Assembly (NCBI GenBank): GCA_951213105.1
Contig: OX578142.1
Coordinates: 119,693,354 to 119,757,353 of the forward strand
From: Amaurobius ferox
Lineage: Eukaryota; Arthropoda; Arachnida; Araneae; Amaurobiidae
Length of the DNA stretch: 64,000 nt
Direction: 5' to 3'
Position numbers and translations under genes: made by a program. Shown here one piece after another: positions 22,860-35,399 of the stretch (position 1 is the stretch's first letter; each line of letters begins with the position of its first letter). A model generated the notes under the pieces. That model had not been told where the DNA came from. It worked only from the letters and a program-made list of their open reading frames with translations, and searched no databases.

Positions 22860-24100
22860 CGTTTCTAGCGACGATTTGAAGAAGTTAGAATTATTATCTC
22901 GAAAACAAATCAAGATGTTAGAAAATAGTCTATCACAATGTTATAGAACGTTCTCTGTGTAGTATCGAAAGATGGACGGAGTGCATTCTCAATTCCTAAC
23001 TAAGCGACATCAACATTTGCCTGAATATTATTATCCATTTTATTCAAAAACTACAATAGGGAGGAAGATGAAATTTTGCATACATACGTAAAATTGCAAG
23101 CAAATTTGCAGAATAACAATGTCAATTGTTAAAGTAAATTATAACAGGGCGAAATGCGCATTTTTACACTGCACATGCTCACTACAGATCGTATAAATAA
23201 CAAGTAAATAACTTTTAAACAGCTAATCAAAGCGTGTGCACTTTCCTGCATTGTGATTTAAACGTGATGCTCTATATTAAATACATGTTTGCGATTTAAA
23301 TATTTTACTTTGATTTTATTGTTTTCCCCCTATTCTAATTTGTTTAATTTAATATTTGAATTCTAAAAACTTACATGTTCTTTTGTATGAGGATTCTCAA
23401 ATATTGAAATTAATGTGTTCTTATACTTCTAATTTCATATTTATTTGTTGAATTAAGTTTTAATTTCAAAATTTTCACAACTCGCATACTTCATATGCAC
23501 TGGTCCATTCAAAAGCTAGTTATTGTACTTCATTTTGCTAGTTATTGTACTTCATAACTTGTCTGCAACTTTTATACAATATTTATTGTTTACTGCAAGA
23601 AGAATACATCTAAATAAATATAAATTTGCTTATTACACTTTATATTACTTTCTGCATATTTCTCTCCATATCTTTCAGAAGTACTTCTGTAGTAAACTAG
23701 ACATTTGCATACTTTTTACTGACATCACTTTTATCGTCTGTGTACATGTTATATGGAAACTGCAAACCTTTTCATATTAAATAAAGGACGCTCCATAACT
23801 TTGTATTTGAAATTTTTCGTCTATCTTGCTTCGTTCTTGAGATAAGAATTATTTCTTCAATTCGCAGCTAGAGACTCTGTAGATTTTCTCAATCAATAGC
23901 GCGTTATCGCTTTCCTGTTAGTGAAACCTGCTTGTGCAGTTCTAGAATACTTTAATCTAAAATTAAAGGGATGCACAAGGACTTAATATAGAAAGCTGCA
24001 TATTTCATTCAGGTTAGAAAAAAAATTTCATTCACATACCTCGTTCTAAACATTGATCACTAGATATTTAGGAAACTGCTCTAGTCTTCAATATCAGTAG
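22860..24100. other. AT-rich DNA, nothing recognised
   Basis: No supported gene. A reverse-complement phrase of the tandem unit above (gatgcacaaggacttaa) recurs near 23970. Confidence 0.4.
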
Positions 24101-24103
24101 TCA

Positions 24104-24297
24104 ATTTAACTAATGTTCTATATTCTTGTTTATTTAACTAACGTTCTATATTCTTGTTTATTTAACTAACGTTCTATGTTCTTGTTTATTTAACTAACGT
24201 TCTATGTTCTTGTTTATTTAACTAATGTTCTATATTCTGGTTTATTTAACTAATATTCTATATCCTTGCTTATTTAACTAATTTTCTATATTCTTAC
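24104..24297. repeat. 28-bp minisatellite, about 7 copies
   Basis: The unit is approximately tttaactaacgttctat followed by gttcttgttta, repeated head to tail. Variants (aatgttc, aacgttc, atattcttg) alternate, and the last copies are more divergent. Confidence 0.9.
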
Positions 24298-24299
24298 TG

Positions 24300-25100
24300 T
24301 GCATTATAATCACTAACATGTTTACAACTTTTCAAACCTCTTCTTTTACATAAATAACATAATCTCCTAAATAAAATTATCTTATATGGAACTTTTAACA
24401 AACTCTGGTATTTCTTCAGAATGACCAGGTTTGTATCAATGTTTATGATCCGCTTGTCTTGATCGTGATCATTGATCACAAGTGCGCATGCGCTAATTGA
24501 ATGAGTTGAGCTGGAAAATCCTGAACTAAAACCCAAAGCTTAATTCCGTGTACCTTTCTACCTACACTTTCGCGTTTAGATTTGTCCACTTGAGCTAGTC
24601 TTGTGAAGATCACTAATACTAATTAAATCAGGAAGTGCACGTCCCGGGAATGACAGACTTAATTATTTTTTCCTTGCTCTGCACACATTATGCTATGGGG
24701 ATTAGAAACGCTGTTTGTTCTCGAGCTCTCAAAAGGGATCGAACCTGTTAACTGAGACTGTCATCTTATCCCACCAACGTCACTAAATCTCCTTGAACGT
24801 CACTGCCCCCTGTGTACACAGCTCAATTTCAAATACTTGCGCAAGTTGTTTAGGTCTGGATATTGCCACTTCAAAATCAACAAATAATTTTTAACTGCAA
24901 TTATACGAAAACTTTGTGTTTTAGCAACTCCTGTTTACTCAAAGTTTACTCTGAATCAAGACATCACGAATGGCGGAATCTAATCCTCATAACTTCAAGT
25001 TGACAACTTTTTAATTCATTTCTGGGATGAGGTCACCAATACCGGTAGATGATTCGAGTCGAATTCATTTAGGGTTTTAATGGTGTGAGTATATGTTATG
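24300..25100. other. Intergenic DNA; possible B-box-like SINE trace
   Basis: The minus strand near 24735-24750 reads ggttcgatccc, a good Pol III B box, but no convincing A box sits at the right distance. Otherwise nothing is recognised. Confidence 0.3.
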
Positions 25101-25109
25101 TTCTTGGTT

Positions 25110-26990
25110 TAAACGAAGTCAATGAAGGTAGCAGCGCTGCTTCTTGCTGCAAAGCATGAGGAGCGCTATGGAGTAATGATGTTTGTGTTTGTGGTATTTA
25201 GTAGGTGGTAGATATCTTTGATACACCTGTTCCGTCTGCGGAAACCCCATAGCAGATGGTGAGCATTGAAATCGCCTGCAAGATTGGTATTTAGGTGTCA
25301 TGAAAAAAGCAGTTCCAGTTCTCCAATTAAATTATAATTATTTTTAAAATTCTCAACATAGATGGAAGTTATCACCAGAGGGTCAAGATCTTTGATTTTT
25401 ATTTTACTACTAGTATTTTCTATACCCTTCAGATTTAAACATTTAACTACATCGTGGAAAATACCTCTTTTCACTTTCCCTGCAATGCATGGTAATGTAT
25501 AGAGAAAATATTGGAATCGTGCCGGAAATCGCACCTCAAATTTTCGACGGATCTACACGTTTTGGGAACTGTAGAACACGAAAAACTATTTTAGCGTGAC
25601 GCTGTGTATGTCTATCTGTCTGTCTGTGCAAATATTGTATCCACTCTGAAAAACTAATTGACCTGATTTCAAAAAATTTGGTTGGTAAACACCTTGTAGG
25701 TAACCCTGGTGCTGATTTGAGTTTGGTACGGTTCGAAAAGAAAAGGAACCTGCCTTTTTTGCGAAATAGCCTGCAAAAATTCCTAAATCTGAAAATAGAA
25801 GACTACGTATGCTCAAATATATCGATTAAATGCGTTTTTCATCGTAATTTTGACGACGAAAGGAATAAGATCAACCCCATTACTCTAGGAATTGCCGTTC
25901 TCGAGATATTTTAGTTTTTCCGCAATTTCGCTATGCCATATTTGAAAATAAATCCAGTTACCAAATGAAAACAAAAATTGGATTAAAAGGGCAAATTTAG
26001 TGTAATTTAAAATAATTATGGCTGTTATTTTGTGCAATTCAACCCAATTTAATGAATTATTGAAGAAATAAAGAGAACACGAATATGAGTCTGCAGGGAA
26101 AGTTATGCTGCCCATATAAGATTTTTACATATACCACTGTTCCCCCTTGGGGACCCTGTCTACTATGTTTGAGTATCTATAGTTTTGGTAATAATTATAG
26201 TTTGCTATATATTTATTTCCAATAATTCTAATTCCCTGAATAAGTAGGGCTCCATCGTTTATATTTACAAAGTCCCTAAATTCATTTATTCTAGGAAATA
26301 CAACGTTCGCATTCTAAAATAATATTTTAACAGCATCTTTTTTAAAACTATCCAAGATGGGCAGTTGATTTCTATTTTTGTTGAATTTAGCTATGATTTG
26401 AATTTCCTCAAAACATATTGATATTGGGTCATTTTGTTTCACTGCGGGGAACTCTGACTGCGATCAACACTACGGTCAACACTGCGGGTACAGTGCCTAG
26501 AAACTGTACTGCGGAAGAACTCTGCCATACTTTGTTTTACTGGACTTAATCGAACTTTCTTTGTAATTTTTTGACAACCTGGAAAATCTCCTTTAAATGA
26601 TCGTCATTTGAGTGTCAGTAGTTCCGGTCTCATTTTTTCAACCACTTGCATCTTTAGAATTACCTCAATCACGGTTTTGTTTGTTTTCGCTCTTTATAAC
26701 AGACAGTCCTTCTTCCTTTGCTCAACTATCTCTATAAGCTTGCCTCATCCTTGCAGAGTTAGTTTCATTATTCACCATCCTGCGGGCTAGGTGTCGTATT
26801 CTTTTACACCTGTCTGGGCACAGGTCTGGGTGGTGCTGCTGTTTTATCTCTTGTTTCCTGTGGTACGTTGTGCGAGATTGCCTGGAGGGGCACATGGGGG
26901 TTGAGTTAATGTCGAGGCCAGCTTCTATGATTAGGATTGATTTTAACTCCCCAATGTTAAAACTTGCTGGTAGCCCCTTCAAAACTACTT
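25110..26990 (-). pseudogene. Decayed Jockey-like LINE, interrupted by a DNA element
   Basis: The minus strand carries fragments of a non-LTR retrotransposon in several frames. From 5' to 3' they are: an ORF1-like piece near 26722-26982 containing MKGLPASFNIGELKS; an endonuclease start near 26130-26300 with a GGTVVYVK motif reached through a frameshift; then, beyond the inserted element at 25476-26105, RGIFHDVV...PLVITSIYV at about 25330-25470; and GDFNAHH..WG, the apurinic-endonuclease-type catalytic motif, near 25240-25290. In this family the enzyme nicks target DNA to prime reverse transcription. Frameshifts and the insertion show the copy is dead. The reverse-transcriptase domain is not seen, so the copy is also 3'-truncated. 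Confidence 0.6.
25476..26105 (-). mobile_element. Family B short TIR element, copy 2
   Basis: The element is bounded by actttccctgcaatgc on the left and gtctgcagggaaagt on the right, in opposite orientation to the copy at 14105. The interior matches in reverse: cttgtaggtaaccctggtgc, gttcgaaaagaaaagg, gttctcgagatattttag. It sits within the endonuclease region of the LINE described above, so it inserted later than the LINE. It has no transposase. Open frames on both strands across it are not genes. Confidence 0.75.
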
Positions 26991-26999
26991 TTTTGTATA

Positions 27000-27555
27000 T
27001 CTCTCGTTCTTAAGGTTAAGACTATAAAAAAGGATTTTCTCATTGTGTAGGAAACTTTAAACAGCCCGATAGGCGTTAATATCCTTAAATATCAATTTTA
27101 ACATCTCATCTTTTCAATTACTAGAAACTTCCCCTTTCGTGATATCATAAAGCGTTTTCAGCAAAGCTCACTCCTCCTAAACATGATTCAACATGTCGCC
27201 TTACATTGTTTGAGTTTTTACCACCGTAAGTAATTTGCATGCCAATCTAAATAGCTCGATCGAGCCATGGATTTCTGGTTTATCCAGACAATGCTCTATC
27301 AACGAAGCTGAGCGATTATATTTCCTTCTATATTTGAAACAGATCTTTGAACTTGAAGTTTATATGCTAATCATTTACTACATCTGCGTCCATAACTGCA
27401 TTTACATACAAAACCCTGAAAATGAAAAAAATTGAATAAAAAATCGTAGAACGAAAAATATGCAATGAATCCCTTTTCTTTTCAGCATTTGATGTCGACA
27501 AACATTTCATTAACTTTAAGACTGTTTCAATAAAGATTTCGAAAAAATTGCTTTT
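27000..27555. other. AT-rich DNA, nothing recognised
   Basis: Ordinary AT-rich sequence with no supported feature. Confidence 0.4.
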
Positions 27556-27559
27556 TCTA

Positions 27560-27865
27560 TTACTTCTATCATCATTGATAAAGTAATTAAATTAGGGTGG
27601 TCCAGTTACGTTTATTCTTTTGCTATGAAGCGGCATTTAATTATCAACGGAAACGGGGTCTGGTGGAAACCTTAATGTTTTCTTCGTTTCATTTATTCTG
27701 ACAAAACAATTTTCTCGCATTCTTCTTGAGCTATAAATTAAACAAAGATAGAAACAATTAAAGCCTGGAGAAAAAGATAAGTTAATTCGTTGCGCTAAAC
27801 CCTGCGAAAATGTCTTTATTCAGTTATTCAAACAGAGTAAGGGGGTAATTACTAAGAATTTCGGA
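27560..27865 (+). repeat. Family E diverged repeat, copy 1
   Basis: Shares ordered blocks with 62600-62880: aattaaattagg, gctatgaagcggcatttaattat, gacaaaacaattttct, and gccataaatt-like sequence followed by aattaaagc. The two copies are substantially diverged, so this is an old dispersed repeat of unknown class. Confidence 0.45.
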
Positions 27866-27869
27866 AGAG

Positions 27870-28360
27870 AATGTGTTATAAATTGGAATAAAACTATACA
27901 GCTCTGAGTATTTGGAGGAAATAATTTTGCTTAGAGAAAGTATCTTAATAATAGATGAAAAATTCCTCGGCTTTTTGTTTCATCACGATTGTTTTAGGGA
28001 TATGAAACAGGTATTTTTAAATCGTTTGCCTTTAAAATTACGAATTGCAGTTTCTCCTAGTCCACGAATTTGAGTCCAGTCTAAGTAATTAAAATATAAA
28101 TGAAATTCCGGACGAACAGAGTAAAAAAATGACTTTTGCTGTAAAACTGAAATAGACTGAATATGTTCGATTATCAAAATTCTCCCCTATAATATTATAC
28201 TGTCAATTTTATTTCAAAACTCTACTAATCTGTGACTTTAAAATCATATCCGTCATAAAGTAAATATTTATAATTAAGCTACTGCGTTAGAATCGATGCT
28301 GTAAAATAGTAGATATAATACAGGATGTCACTGTTAAAGTATTTTTGTTCAATGCGTTTT
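27870..28360. other. AT-rich DNA, nothing recognised
   Basis: No supported feature; a 15-bp SINE target repeat starts at 28361. Confidence 0.4.
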
Positions 28361-28375
28361 CTAGAGATACTTAGT

Positions 28376-28765
28376 TGTTGTTGTTGTTGTTGAGACCCAG
28401 ACCGTCCGACCTACCAGAAAGGTGTAAGGTAACTGTATGGACGGCCGGGAAGTGCCACCCAATTTAGACCGGAACCCAGTGGGGGAGGCATCCACAGGGA
28501 CCGTACCCTCCTTCCCCTACCACCAACCTCTCGGAAGGACTTACGGACCCACATGTTTAACGTGATCGTACTCCGCATGAACACGGCGGCATTTGTGGCA
28601 GCGTGCAAATCTAGCGCGCAAACCACGGGGATACCGCACCCGAGATGGCCAACAGCACGCGGCGTTCCGAGGTGGTCACCCACCAAGTACTAACCGCGCC
28701 CGATGCTGCTTCACTTCGGTGATCTAACGAGAACCGGTGTTTTCAGCACGGTACGGCCGTTGGCC
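28376..28765 (-). mobile_element. 5S-headed SINE, minus orientation
   Basis: Flanked by a perfect 15-bp target duplication, ctagagatacttagt (28361-28375 and 28766-28780). On the minus strand it has a 5S rRNA-like head (28648-28764) with the internal promoter motif tagtacttggtgggtgacc. A short tRNA-like joint and a conserved GC-rich body follow (gtgttcatgcggagtacgat, gggtccgtaagtccttcc, ccactgggttccggtctaaa). The tail is ggtcggacggtctgggtctc plus (CAA)n. The Arg/Gly/Pro-rich frame across the body is shared by all copies only because the SINE is repeated. Confidence 0.93.
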
Positions 28766-29170
28766 CTAGAGATACTTAGTGGCCGAACTACACCAAATTT
28801 GATAGAAATGCTCTCCAAAGCATTCAGTAGCACTTTTAACGAATAGTAAGTCAGTTTAAGAAATTCCCATCAGAGATATCTAACGCTATGAATAGTAAAA
28901 AGGGATAAATAAGAAAAATAAACAGAAAAATTGATTGTGAAAATTAATAAAAATTAGGGAGAACACGGCACGATTTATTTCTTATACTGAAACGAGGTCG
29001 ATTCCTACATTTCTGAATGTTGTTTTCTTGTGAAGACGCCCTTTCCAATCAATGGTATTTCTGGGATCTGTGCTTGAATTATGTTATGAAATCAATACAA
29101 TTCTTTACTCGCATCTCACAGTTCACATTCTGGTTCATTTACTTAACAATTGTAGTCATATAAATCTTTC

Positions 29171-29471
29171 AGGGCCGGAACAGCCCAGTAGTTAGAACAC
29201 GAGAATTGCACTCGAACGACCAGAGTTTGATTCCCTGCTCTGCTCAAATTGTCCCCGTGTTCACGCGGAGTACGGGCACGTTAAATATGTTAGTCTGTAC
29301 ACCTTTTCGAGAGGATGATGGTAGGAAAAAGAGGGTACGGCCCCTATAGATGTCGCCCCCACTCTGAATGTCGAACCTCCTGTTTAAATTGGGTGGCTGC
29401 GCCCCGCTCGTCCAAACAGACACAATACACCTTTGGGTAAGTAGGGCGATCAGAGTTAAAAGAAAGACTCT
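29171..29471 (+). mobile_element. tRNA-headed SINE, old copy
   Basis: The head has A-box-like cagcccagtagttagaacac and B-box-like gagtttgattccc. The body carries gtgttcacgcggagtacggg and gtttaaattgggtggc, recognisable as the same body as the 5S-headed copies but diverged. The tail is degenerate (gtaagtagggcgatcagag). Confidence 0.75.
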
Positions 29472-29484
29472 TATAGATCCTTTG

Positions 29485-29779
29485 ACTTCTTCTTCGACCC
29501 AGATCGACCGACCTACCAGAAAGGTATAAGGTATCTGTTTGGACAGTCGGGAAGTACCACCCAATTTAGACCGGAATCCAGTGGGGAAGGCATCCCCAGG
29601 GACCGTACCCTCCTTCCACTACCACCAGCCACTTAAGAAATGGCTTACGGATTCACATATTTAACTTGATCGTACTCCGTGTGAACACGGCAGGGTTTTG
29701 GCAGTGACGGGAATCGAGCCCGGACCGACCGAATGCAATTAACCCCCGCGCACTAACCTCTGGGTTGTCGCGCCCCCAT
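29485..29779 (-). mobile_element. tRNA-headed SINE, minus orientation
   Basis: The minus strand starts with gggggcgcgacaacccagag and a B-box-like gggctcgattcccg (read at 29710-29725). It continues with the shared body and ends in the ggtcggtcgatctgggtc-type tail. It is flanked by approximately atcctttg direct repeats (29477-29484, 29780-29787). It sits tail-to-tail with the previous SINE. Confidence 0.8.
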
Positions 29780-29789
29780 ATCCTTTGGC

Positions 29790-30875
29790 TTGTAACTGCT
29801 CTACACCCTCTAGGTGAGCTGAAATCCTGGGTAATAAATCTTATAGATCTTACAGTTTTAAACTTTTTGCCCCTTCAACCTCAGCTCCCTTCTGGTGGTA
29901 ATTCTTAAACTGCATTTATATGAAATTATAATTATTGTAAAAAAACTAAAAAAAAAAAAATTCCCAAATTTCGATAAAATTTCAAATTTTGTAAAACTTT
30001 GTTTGAAAAATATGTATGATTATGGAGAATCTATATGAGAAATCTAATATATAATGAATTGAGTATTTGCAATTTTCAGACGAAATTTTCCTCCAGACTT
30101 ATACTACTAGCTTCGAAACAGTTCCTAATTTGAATTCTATCTTATCAGCAAAAGTATACTCAGATGGAAGATTTATATGATAAGATTATGGAGGATTTAT
30201 TAAATCAACTCAGAAGTCTATGTGGAAAATTTATGTGTCTCTATCGTTCTAGCTGAAGACAATGCACTCAGAAGTGGCAGATTAAAATCAAAATTTTACA
30301 GTTCTTAATTTTTAACTGGTAATTCAATATTTAAAATTGCAGCATATACCATTACTACTAGTAAAATATCCAAAATTCATATAATTCTGATTTAAAAAAA
30401 TAACTAATTTGCAAGGTGCATTTTAATTAATTCGAGATATCAATTTATTTAATTAAAAGGTCATGGTTCTAATTGAAAGAAACTGGGCTTAAATTGTTTC
30501 TACTCACATGCAATCTTAGTGTCTATAGTTAGTAGTGTAATGCGCTCATGTAATGCGCGGGTATGCAACAGGGCCTGTCCGCCTGCACAGCTGGCGTGTG
30601 TGTTTTCGATTCTATTGATTTCAGTACTGATTTCGATAAGAGACTACTGATTTCAGTAATCTTAACAGTGTCTGCAAAACATGAGATGATAAAGAAGTGA
30701 CTGCTATCATTGGGCACTGCAGCTAATACACAATATTGGATGTATTCTTCAGAGGAAATATATTATATTTTATTATAATTCTTTGAATTATTTTTCATTA
30801 TTATTTATTATTACTACTATTAGAGTCAATATAAGTATTGTATTATATTTAAAACAGTATACGTTATATTCGTAT
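29790..30875. other. AT-rich DNA, nothing recognised
   Basis: No supported gene. A short minus frame at 30529-30717 has no recognisable motif. Confidence 0.4.
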
Positions 30876-30877
30876 CA

Positions 30878-32196
30878 TTTTTTAACACTTTACAACAAAG
30901 TTGAAAAGTGTTTATGACTTTGTTCATTCTATCTGCCTGTCTGTCTGTCTGTCTGTATGTCCGTTAGCACGACTACTGCCGTAAAAATGACTTAATCAAA
31001 ATGAAATTTTAGTATGTTGTTCAGAGGGTCTGTAGGACCTATGGGAATATAAATGAATAATATCACCCAATTAGTTTTGGATTGAACCCGGGTTGAAAAA
31101 ATGAAATACATTGAGCCCTATGGGACCTAATTTTTCAAACATTTTTTAAGCGAATTTAAAATTCACAAATTGCTTCGAAAATTTTAGGTAATATTCAAAT
31201 TGTTCCATAAAATATATAAAAAAAATTTCAGCGTAATATATTCAGTAGTTTTTTAAATAAAAATTAAAATAATAATTACACCTCTTATATGAAACGATCA
31301 CGTGACCATGAAATGAAAAGATCACATGACCCACTTCAAAATGATATATAGCATCCATCTTGTTTCAAAATCGTAATTTTTTAAGTTCTTTTTAATTCAT
31401 ATTGAGTGTTGTATCCGTCCTAAATCTACTTTATTTTTGCTTAAATTCTGTGCATTTACATACTGAAACAACGCAAATACAATATATTTAAGTTTAAATG
31501 ATTATCCAAATTTGATTATTTCCACAACGAAGCCTATTTCTCACTTATGTAAAATGTAAACAGCAAAATATGTAGGATTAGTTGTATAAGAAGTGCTGTA
31601 TTTTTTTAACGCAAAAGTATTTAGCTCATGGAGTCTGCACAGCTGATATGGATGAAATATTCATTGATTTTACAAAGAGAAGGACGATTTTTTTCGATGA
31701 AGTTTTAAGCATAGAGTTTAATTACTTGTAGCTCCATGGTCTTAATTTTTAAATAAAACAAATTATTATAGTATTGTGATGAATGAAATGAATGGGAGAA
31801 AGTTATGAATGAAATGCTGTTTTTATAGAGAGATCCAGGCGTGTTATTTTTTCTATGACGTTATTTGAATTAATTTCAGTTGTTTTCGATGAAGTTTTCA
31901 AATATAATAAATTATCGTAGTATTATGATAGTTTTAAAAATATTACCGTGGAATGTAACGCATTTTAGAGATATTTAAACCAGGCAATTTATATTTCAAT
32001 GCCATCATTTGAATGAAGTTCATTTTTCTCAATGAAGGTTTTAGTTTTCAAATATAATAAATTAATGTAGTACTGTGATAAGTTTTAAAATATTACCGAG
32101 GAATGTATTGCATTTCAGACTTTTTTAAATAAAATTGCATTGAAGTTGGAAAGTGTTTCATAATCAATGCTTTAAGCATGATTGATCTTTTTTGTT
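30878..32196 (+). repeat. Family A repeat, copy 3 (complete)
   Basis: About 1.3 kb with the full set of family landmarks. It has a left hairpin (ttaacactttacaac / gttgaaaagtgttta), a (TCTG)n run, ccgttagcacgactactgcc, gatcacgtgaccatg, ctcatggagtctgcacagctg, gaaggacgatttttttcgatg, and the right hairpin with gatcttttttgtt. No coding frame. It is the best copy for defining the element. Confidence 0.85.
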
Positions 32197-32301
32197 TGAT
32201 TTCTTAAGCAGTGTACTTTAGCATGCCTGAACATCATCTTTATAACCATCTTAACTGGCATGCATTTTATGTACTAAAGTTTAATGTATTTTTCGCTTCT
32301 G

Positions 32302-32351
32302 TTTTTTAACACTTTACAACAAAGTTGAAAAGTGTTTATGACTTTGTTCAT

Positions 32352-32398
<47 letters not shown>

Positions 32399-34385
32399 GC
32401 CCGTTAGCACGATAACTGCCGTAAAAATGAGTTTATCAAAATGAAATTTTAGTATGTTGTTCAGACGGTCTGTAGGACCTATGGGAATATAAATAAATAA
32501 TATCACCCAATTAGTTTTTTATTGAACCCGGGTTGAAAAAATGAAATACATTGAACCCTATGGGACCTAATTTTTCAAACATTTTTTAAGTAAATTTAAA
32601 ATTCACGAATTGCTTCGAAATTTTTAGGAAATATTCACATTATCCCATAGAATATATAAAAAAAATTCAGTAAAATATGTTAAGTAGTTTTTTAATTAAA
32701 AAAATTATTTAATATAGGGAAAAAACAAATTCAATTAAATTCTGACTTTGGGATATCTTCCAGAAAGAAAAGAGAGAGATATTATATAATAAATATCTCT
32801 CCATTTGTTTAAACGTTTTGCATATGGGAGTGGCTTCATATTTTAAAACAAATTTGGTAGATAACAATTTTTCATTTTTTTTAAATTTTATATAACTCTT
32901 CATGATAAATTTAATTGATGGCATTTTAAATGCACTTTCCTACGTCCTAGAGAGTTAAAATTTGGTACACAGCTTAAATTTGTTGAACATTTTATTCGAC
33001 AAAAATTTGATGGATCTTTAAATATAGATCATACATTTTTTTCGAAATGGCTTGAAAATAATCCCCGTTCACTTCTATAAATCATTGGTGTAATATTGTT
33101 AAAAATTCTGATGTGGACAGCACATGTCTTTCCCTGCAGACTCATATTCGTTCTCTTTATTTATTCAATGATAATTTGAGTTTATCTGCACAACATAAGT
33201 ATTTTAAATGACATTGAATTTACACGTTAAACTTAAATTTGGTTCTCATTTGATAGCTAGACTTATTGTCAAAGGTGGCGTTGCGAAAACGCGAAAAAAC
33301 TAGAATATCTCAAGAACGGCTAGTCCTAGAGTAATGGGGTTAGTCTTATTCTTTTTGTTGTCAAAAATCACATATAATATAGGAATTTAATTGATATAAT
33401 TGAGCACACGTAGTCTTTTATTTTTATATATAACGATTTTTGCTGGCCATTTCGCAAAAATAGCCCGTTCCTTTTTCCCGAATCGTAGTAGAATAACCTA
33501 CAAATGATTTATATACAAAATTTTGTTAAATTTGGTATATAAATCACTTGTAGGTTATTGAAATATTATACTCCAAATTTTGTTAAATTTGGTTCATTAG
33601 TTTTTAGCTAGAGTGGATAAAGGCAATTTCTGCGGCCATTTCGCAAAGAAGGCAGATTCTTTTATTACGAATCGTACTATAATCTAATGAACATCAGGAT
33701 TTCCCACAAAAAACATACCTACCAAATTGTATGAAATTCGGTCCATTAGTTTTTCAATTAGAGTGGATGTAATATCCACACAGACACACAGAAACATACA
33801 CAGATACATCCTTACACACACAGACGTCTTCCTAAAAGTAGTTTTTTCGTGTTCTAGAAGTCCCAAAACGTGTAGATACTTTGAAAATTCGAGTTCCGAT
33901 CTTCGGCACGATTCCAATACTTTGAGTACATACACATACACATATATATTATCTGTGTATTATCTGTGTATCTAAATTCCGTGCCTAAGCAATTACAATA
34001 GTTGTGATTTTAAATGATCCCTAAACTTTTATTATTTCTTCAAGGAAGCCTAATTTTAACATATGCAGAATGCAAATATCTCAAGCGATTGTAAGATGAA
34101 TTACATAAGAATTGCTGAATTTTTTTCACACAAAATTATTTAGCTCTGGAGTCTGGAATACAAGTTATATGAATGAAATATTCATTGATTTTGCATAAAG
34201 AATCAGATGATTTATATTTCGATACAGTTTTAAATATTTAAGTATAATAAATTACTGTAGTACTGTGATAATGTAAAATATATTACCACAGAATGAATCA
34301 CATTTTAGAAATTTTTAAATGAAATTACATTTCAGTTGGAAAGTGTTTCATAATCAATGCTTATGCATGATTGATCTTTCTTGTT
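32302..34385 (+). repeat. Family A repeat, copy 4, split by a nested insertion
   Basis: The left part, 32302-32695, matches the first about 395 bp of copy 3, including a longer (TCTG)n run at 32355-32400. The right part, 33971-34385, matches from about position 560 of copy 3 to its end (cttggaaagtgtttcataatc, gcttatgcatgattgatc). Between them lies AT-rich DNA and a family B element (33120-33925). The simplest reading is one family A copy that received a later insertion and lost some sequence. Confidence 0.65.
33120..33925 (+). mobile_element. Family B short TIR element, copy 3
   Basis: Left end gtctttccctgcagactcat at 33126. The interior has atatctcaagaacggctag, two ggccatttcgcaaa blocks and a short acagac run. 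The right end is damaged (gcacgattccaatactttgagt) and lacks the final gcagggaaagt. A local inverted repeat at 33505-33560 (acctacaaatgatttatata / tatataaatcacttgtaggt) is specific to this copy. No transposase. Confidence 0.7.
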
Positions 34386-34611
34386 TCTTGTATAATGTTT
34401 TCCTCCGAGAATAGTGGGCTTCAAAAATTCTGCAAATCCCTGTAGTCGAAACCGCAATTTGTCAACTTTTCTAACTAGTATTCATAACCTATCACTGAAT
34501 GCACCAGCGATAAAGCATCACTTAATACACCACTGATAAGGGATTTTCATCTCTTTTAAGACAGATGAGGTTTATAGAAATTATATTTTAGAGTTTGTGC
34601 TGCTCAGGGAA

Positions 34612-34905
34612 AAAAACTTAAAAGAAATCAACCAGAGCCCGAAGACATTTGTATAAGACGCTTCCCTCGTCCAAGTGCATTATATTCAGCGCACACTCCC
34701 AACTGTCTGTCGGGTAATGATGACCGATGTGAGGAAGTCAGCCACCAGAAGTGGGGGGTGGATAATGCTCTTGCTCTCTCAATCGAAAAGAATGGGGAGT
34801 GAAATGACACCGAAGAAAACTGAAGAAAGAAGGAAAGTTGGAGAAAGTAGAAAGTTATAATACACTCGACATTTTCAACTCTTGAAAATTATAGGTAATT
34901 ATTTG
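34612..34905 (+). repeat. Family D repeat, copy 1
   Basis: Shares aatcaaccagagcccgaaga, gcattatattcagcgcacac, cccaactgtctgtcggg, gatgaggaagtca-like sequence and attataggtaattatttgcc with 40645-40915, and in weaker form with 37080-37560. Class unknown; no coding capacity. Frames here appear only because of the repeat. Confidence 0.7.
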
Positions 34906-35399
34906 CCACACAGTACGATGAAATATGATTTATAAGATATCTGAATATGGAATAAATTTTCGATTATTTGATTTTGTTTCCAGTGGCAGCGCTATTTTTT
35001 ACCAATGTGAACCATTGAAAGGTGATTTATTTTATAAAGAAATTCAGTTAAGTGAAATATGCCGTAAAAGTCTCCTTGAAGTGATAAAATGATTTATCGA
35101 TGATTCGGGCTTGCTTTTATCTAAGAACTCGTGAACTTTTACCAGAAAGTACCCATATACAGGCAGTTTTCGATTTACGAATGTTCTATTTTAGTGTATT
35201 CGCTACAAAGAACATAACAGATCTTTACAGTGAATGCACACAAAAATTCTTAATCACTAGTACGTCAATATAATGTTGATTACAAAACAAAATTCCACTC
35301 ATATAGTTAACATAAACATAAAATGTAAATAAATGACACAAGCTTTTAAACAATGTTTTTACTCAAATAATTATTGAAAAATTTTAATTAGAAAATTCT

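Noticed and set aside
24104..24297. CRISPR-like or regulatory array
   Set aside because: A head-to-tail 28-bp minisatellite with no spacers.
28411..28686. 91-codon minus frame nearly identical to the 89-codon frame at 48794-49063
   Set aside because: Both translate the SINE body in the same orientation. SINEs are non-coding; the shared peptide is a repeat artefact.
33684..33975. Overlapping 80-residue frames on both strands
   Set aside because: They fall within the right end of a family B element including its (ACAGAC)n run; no protein motif.
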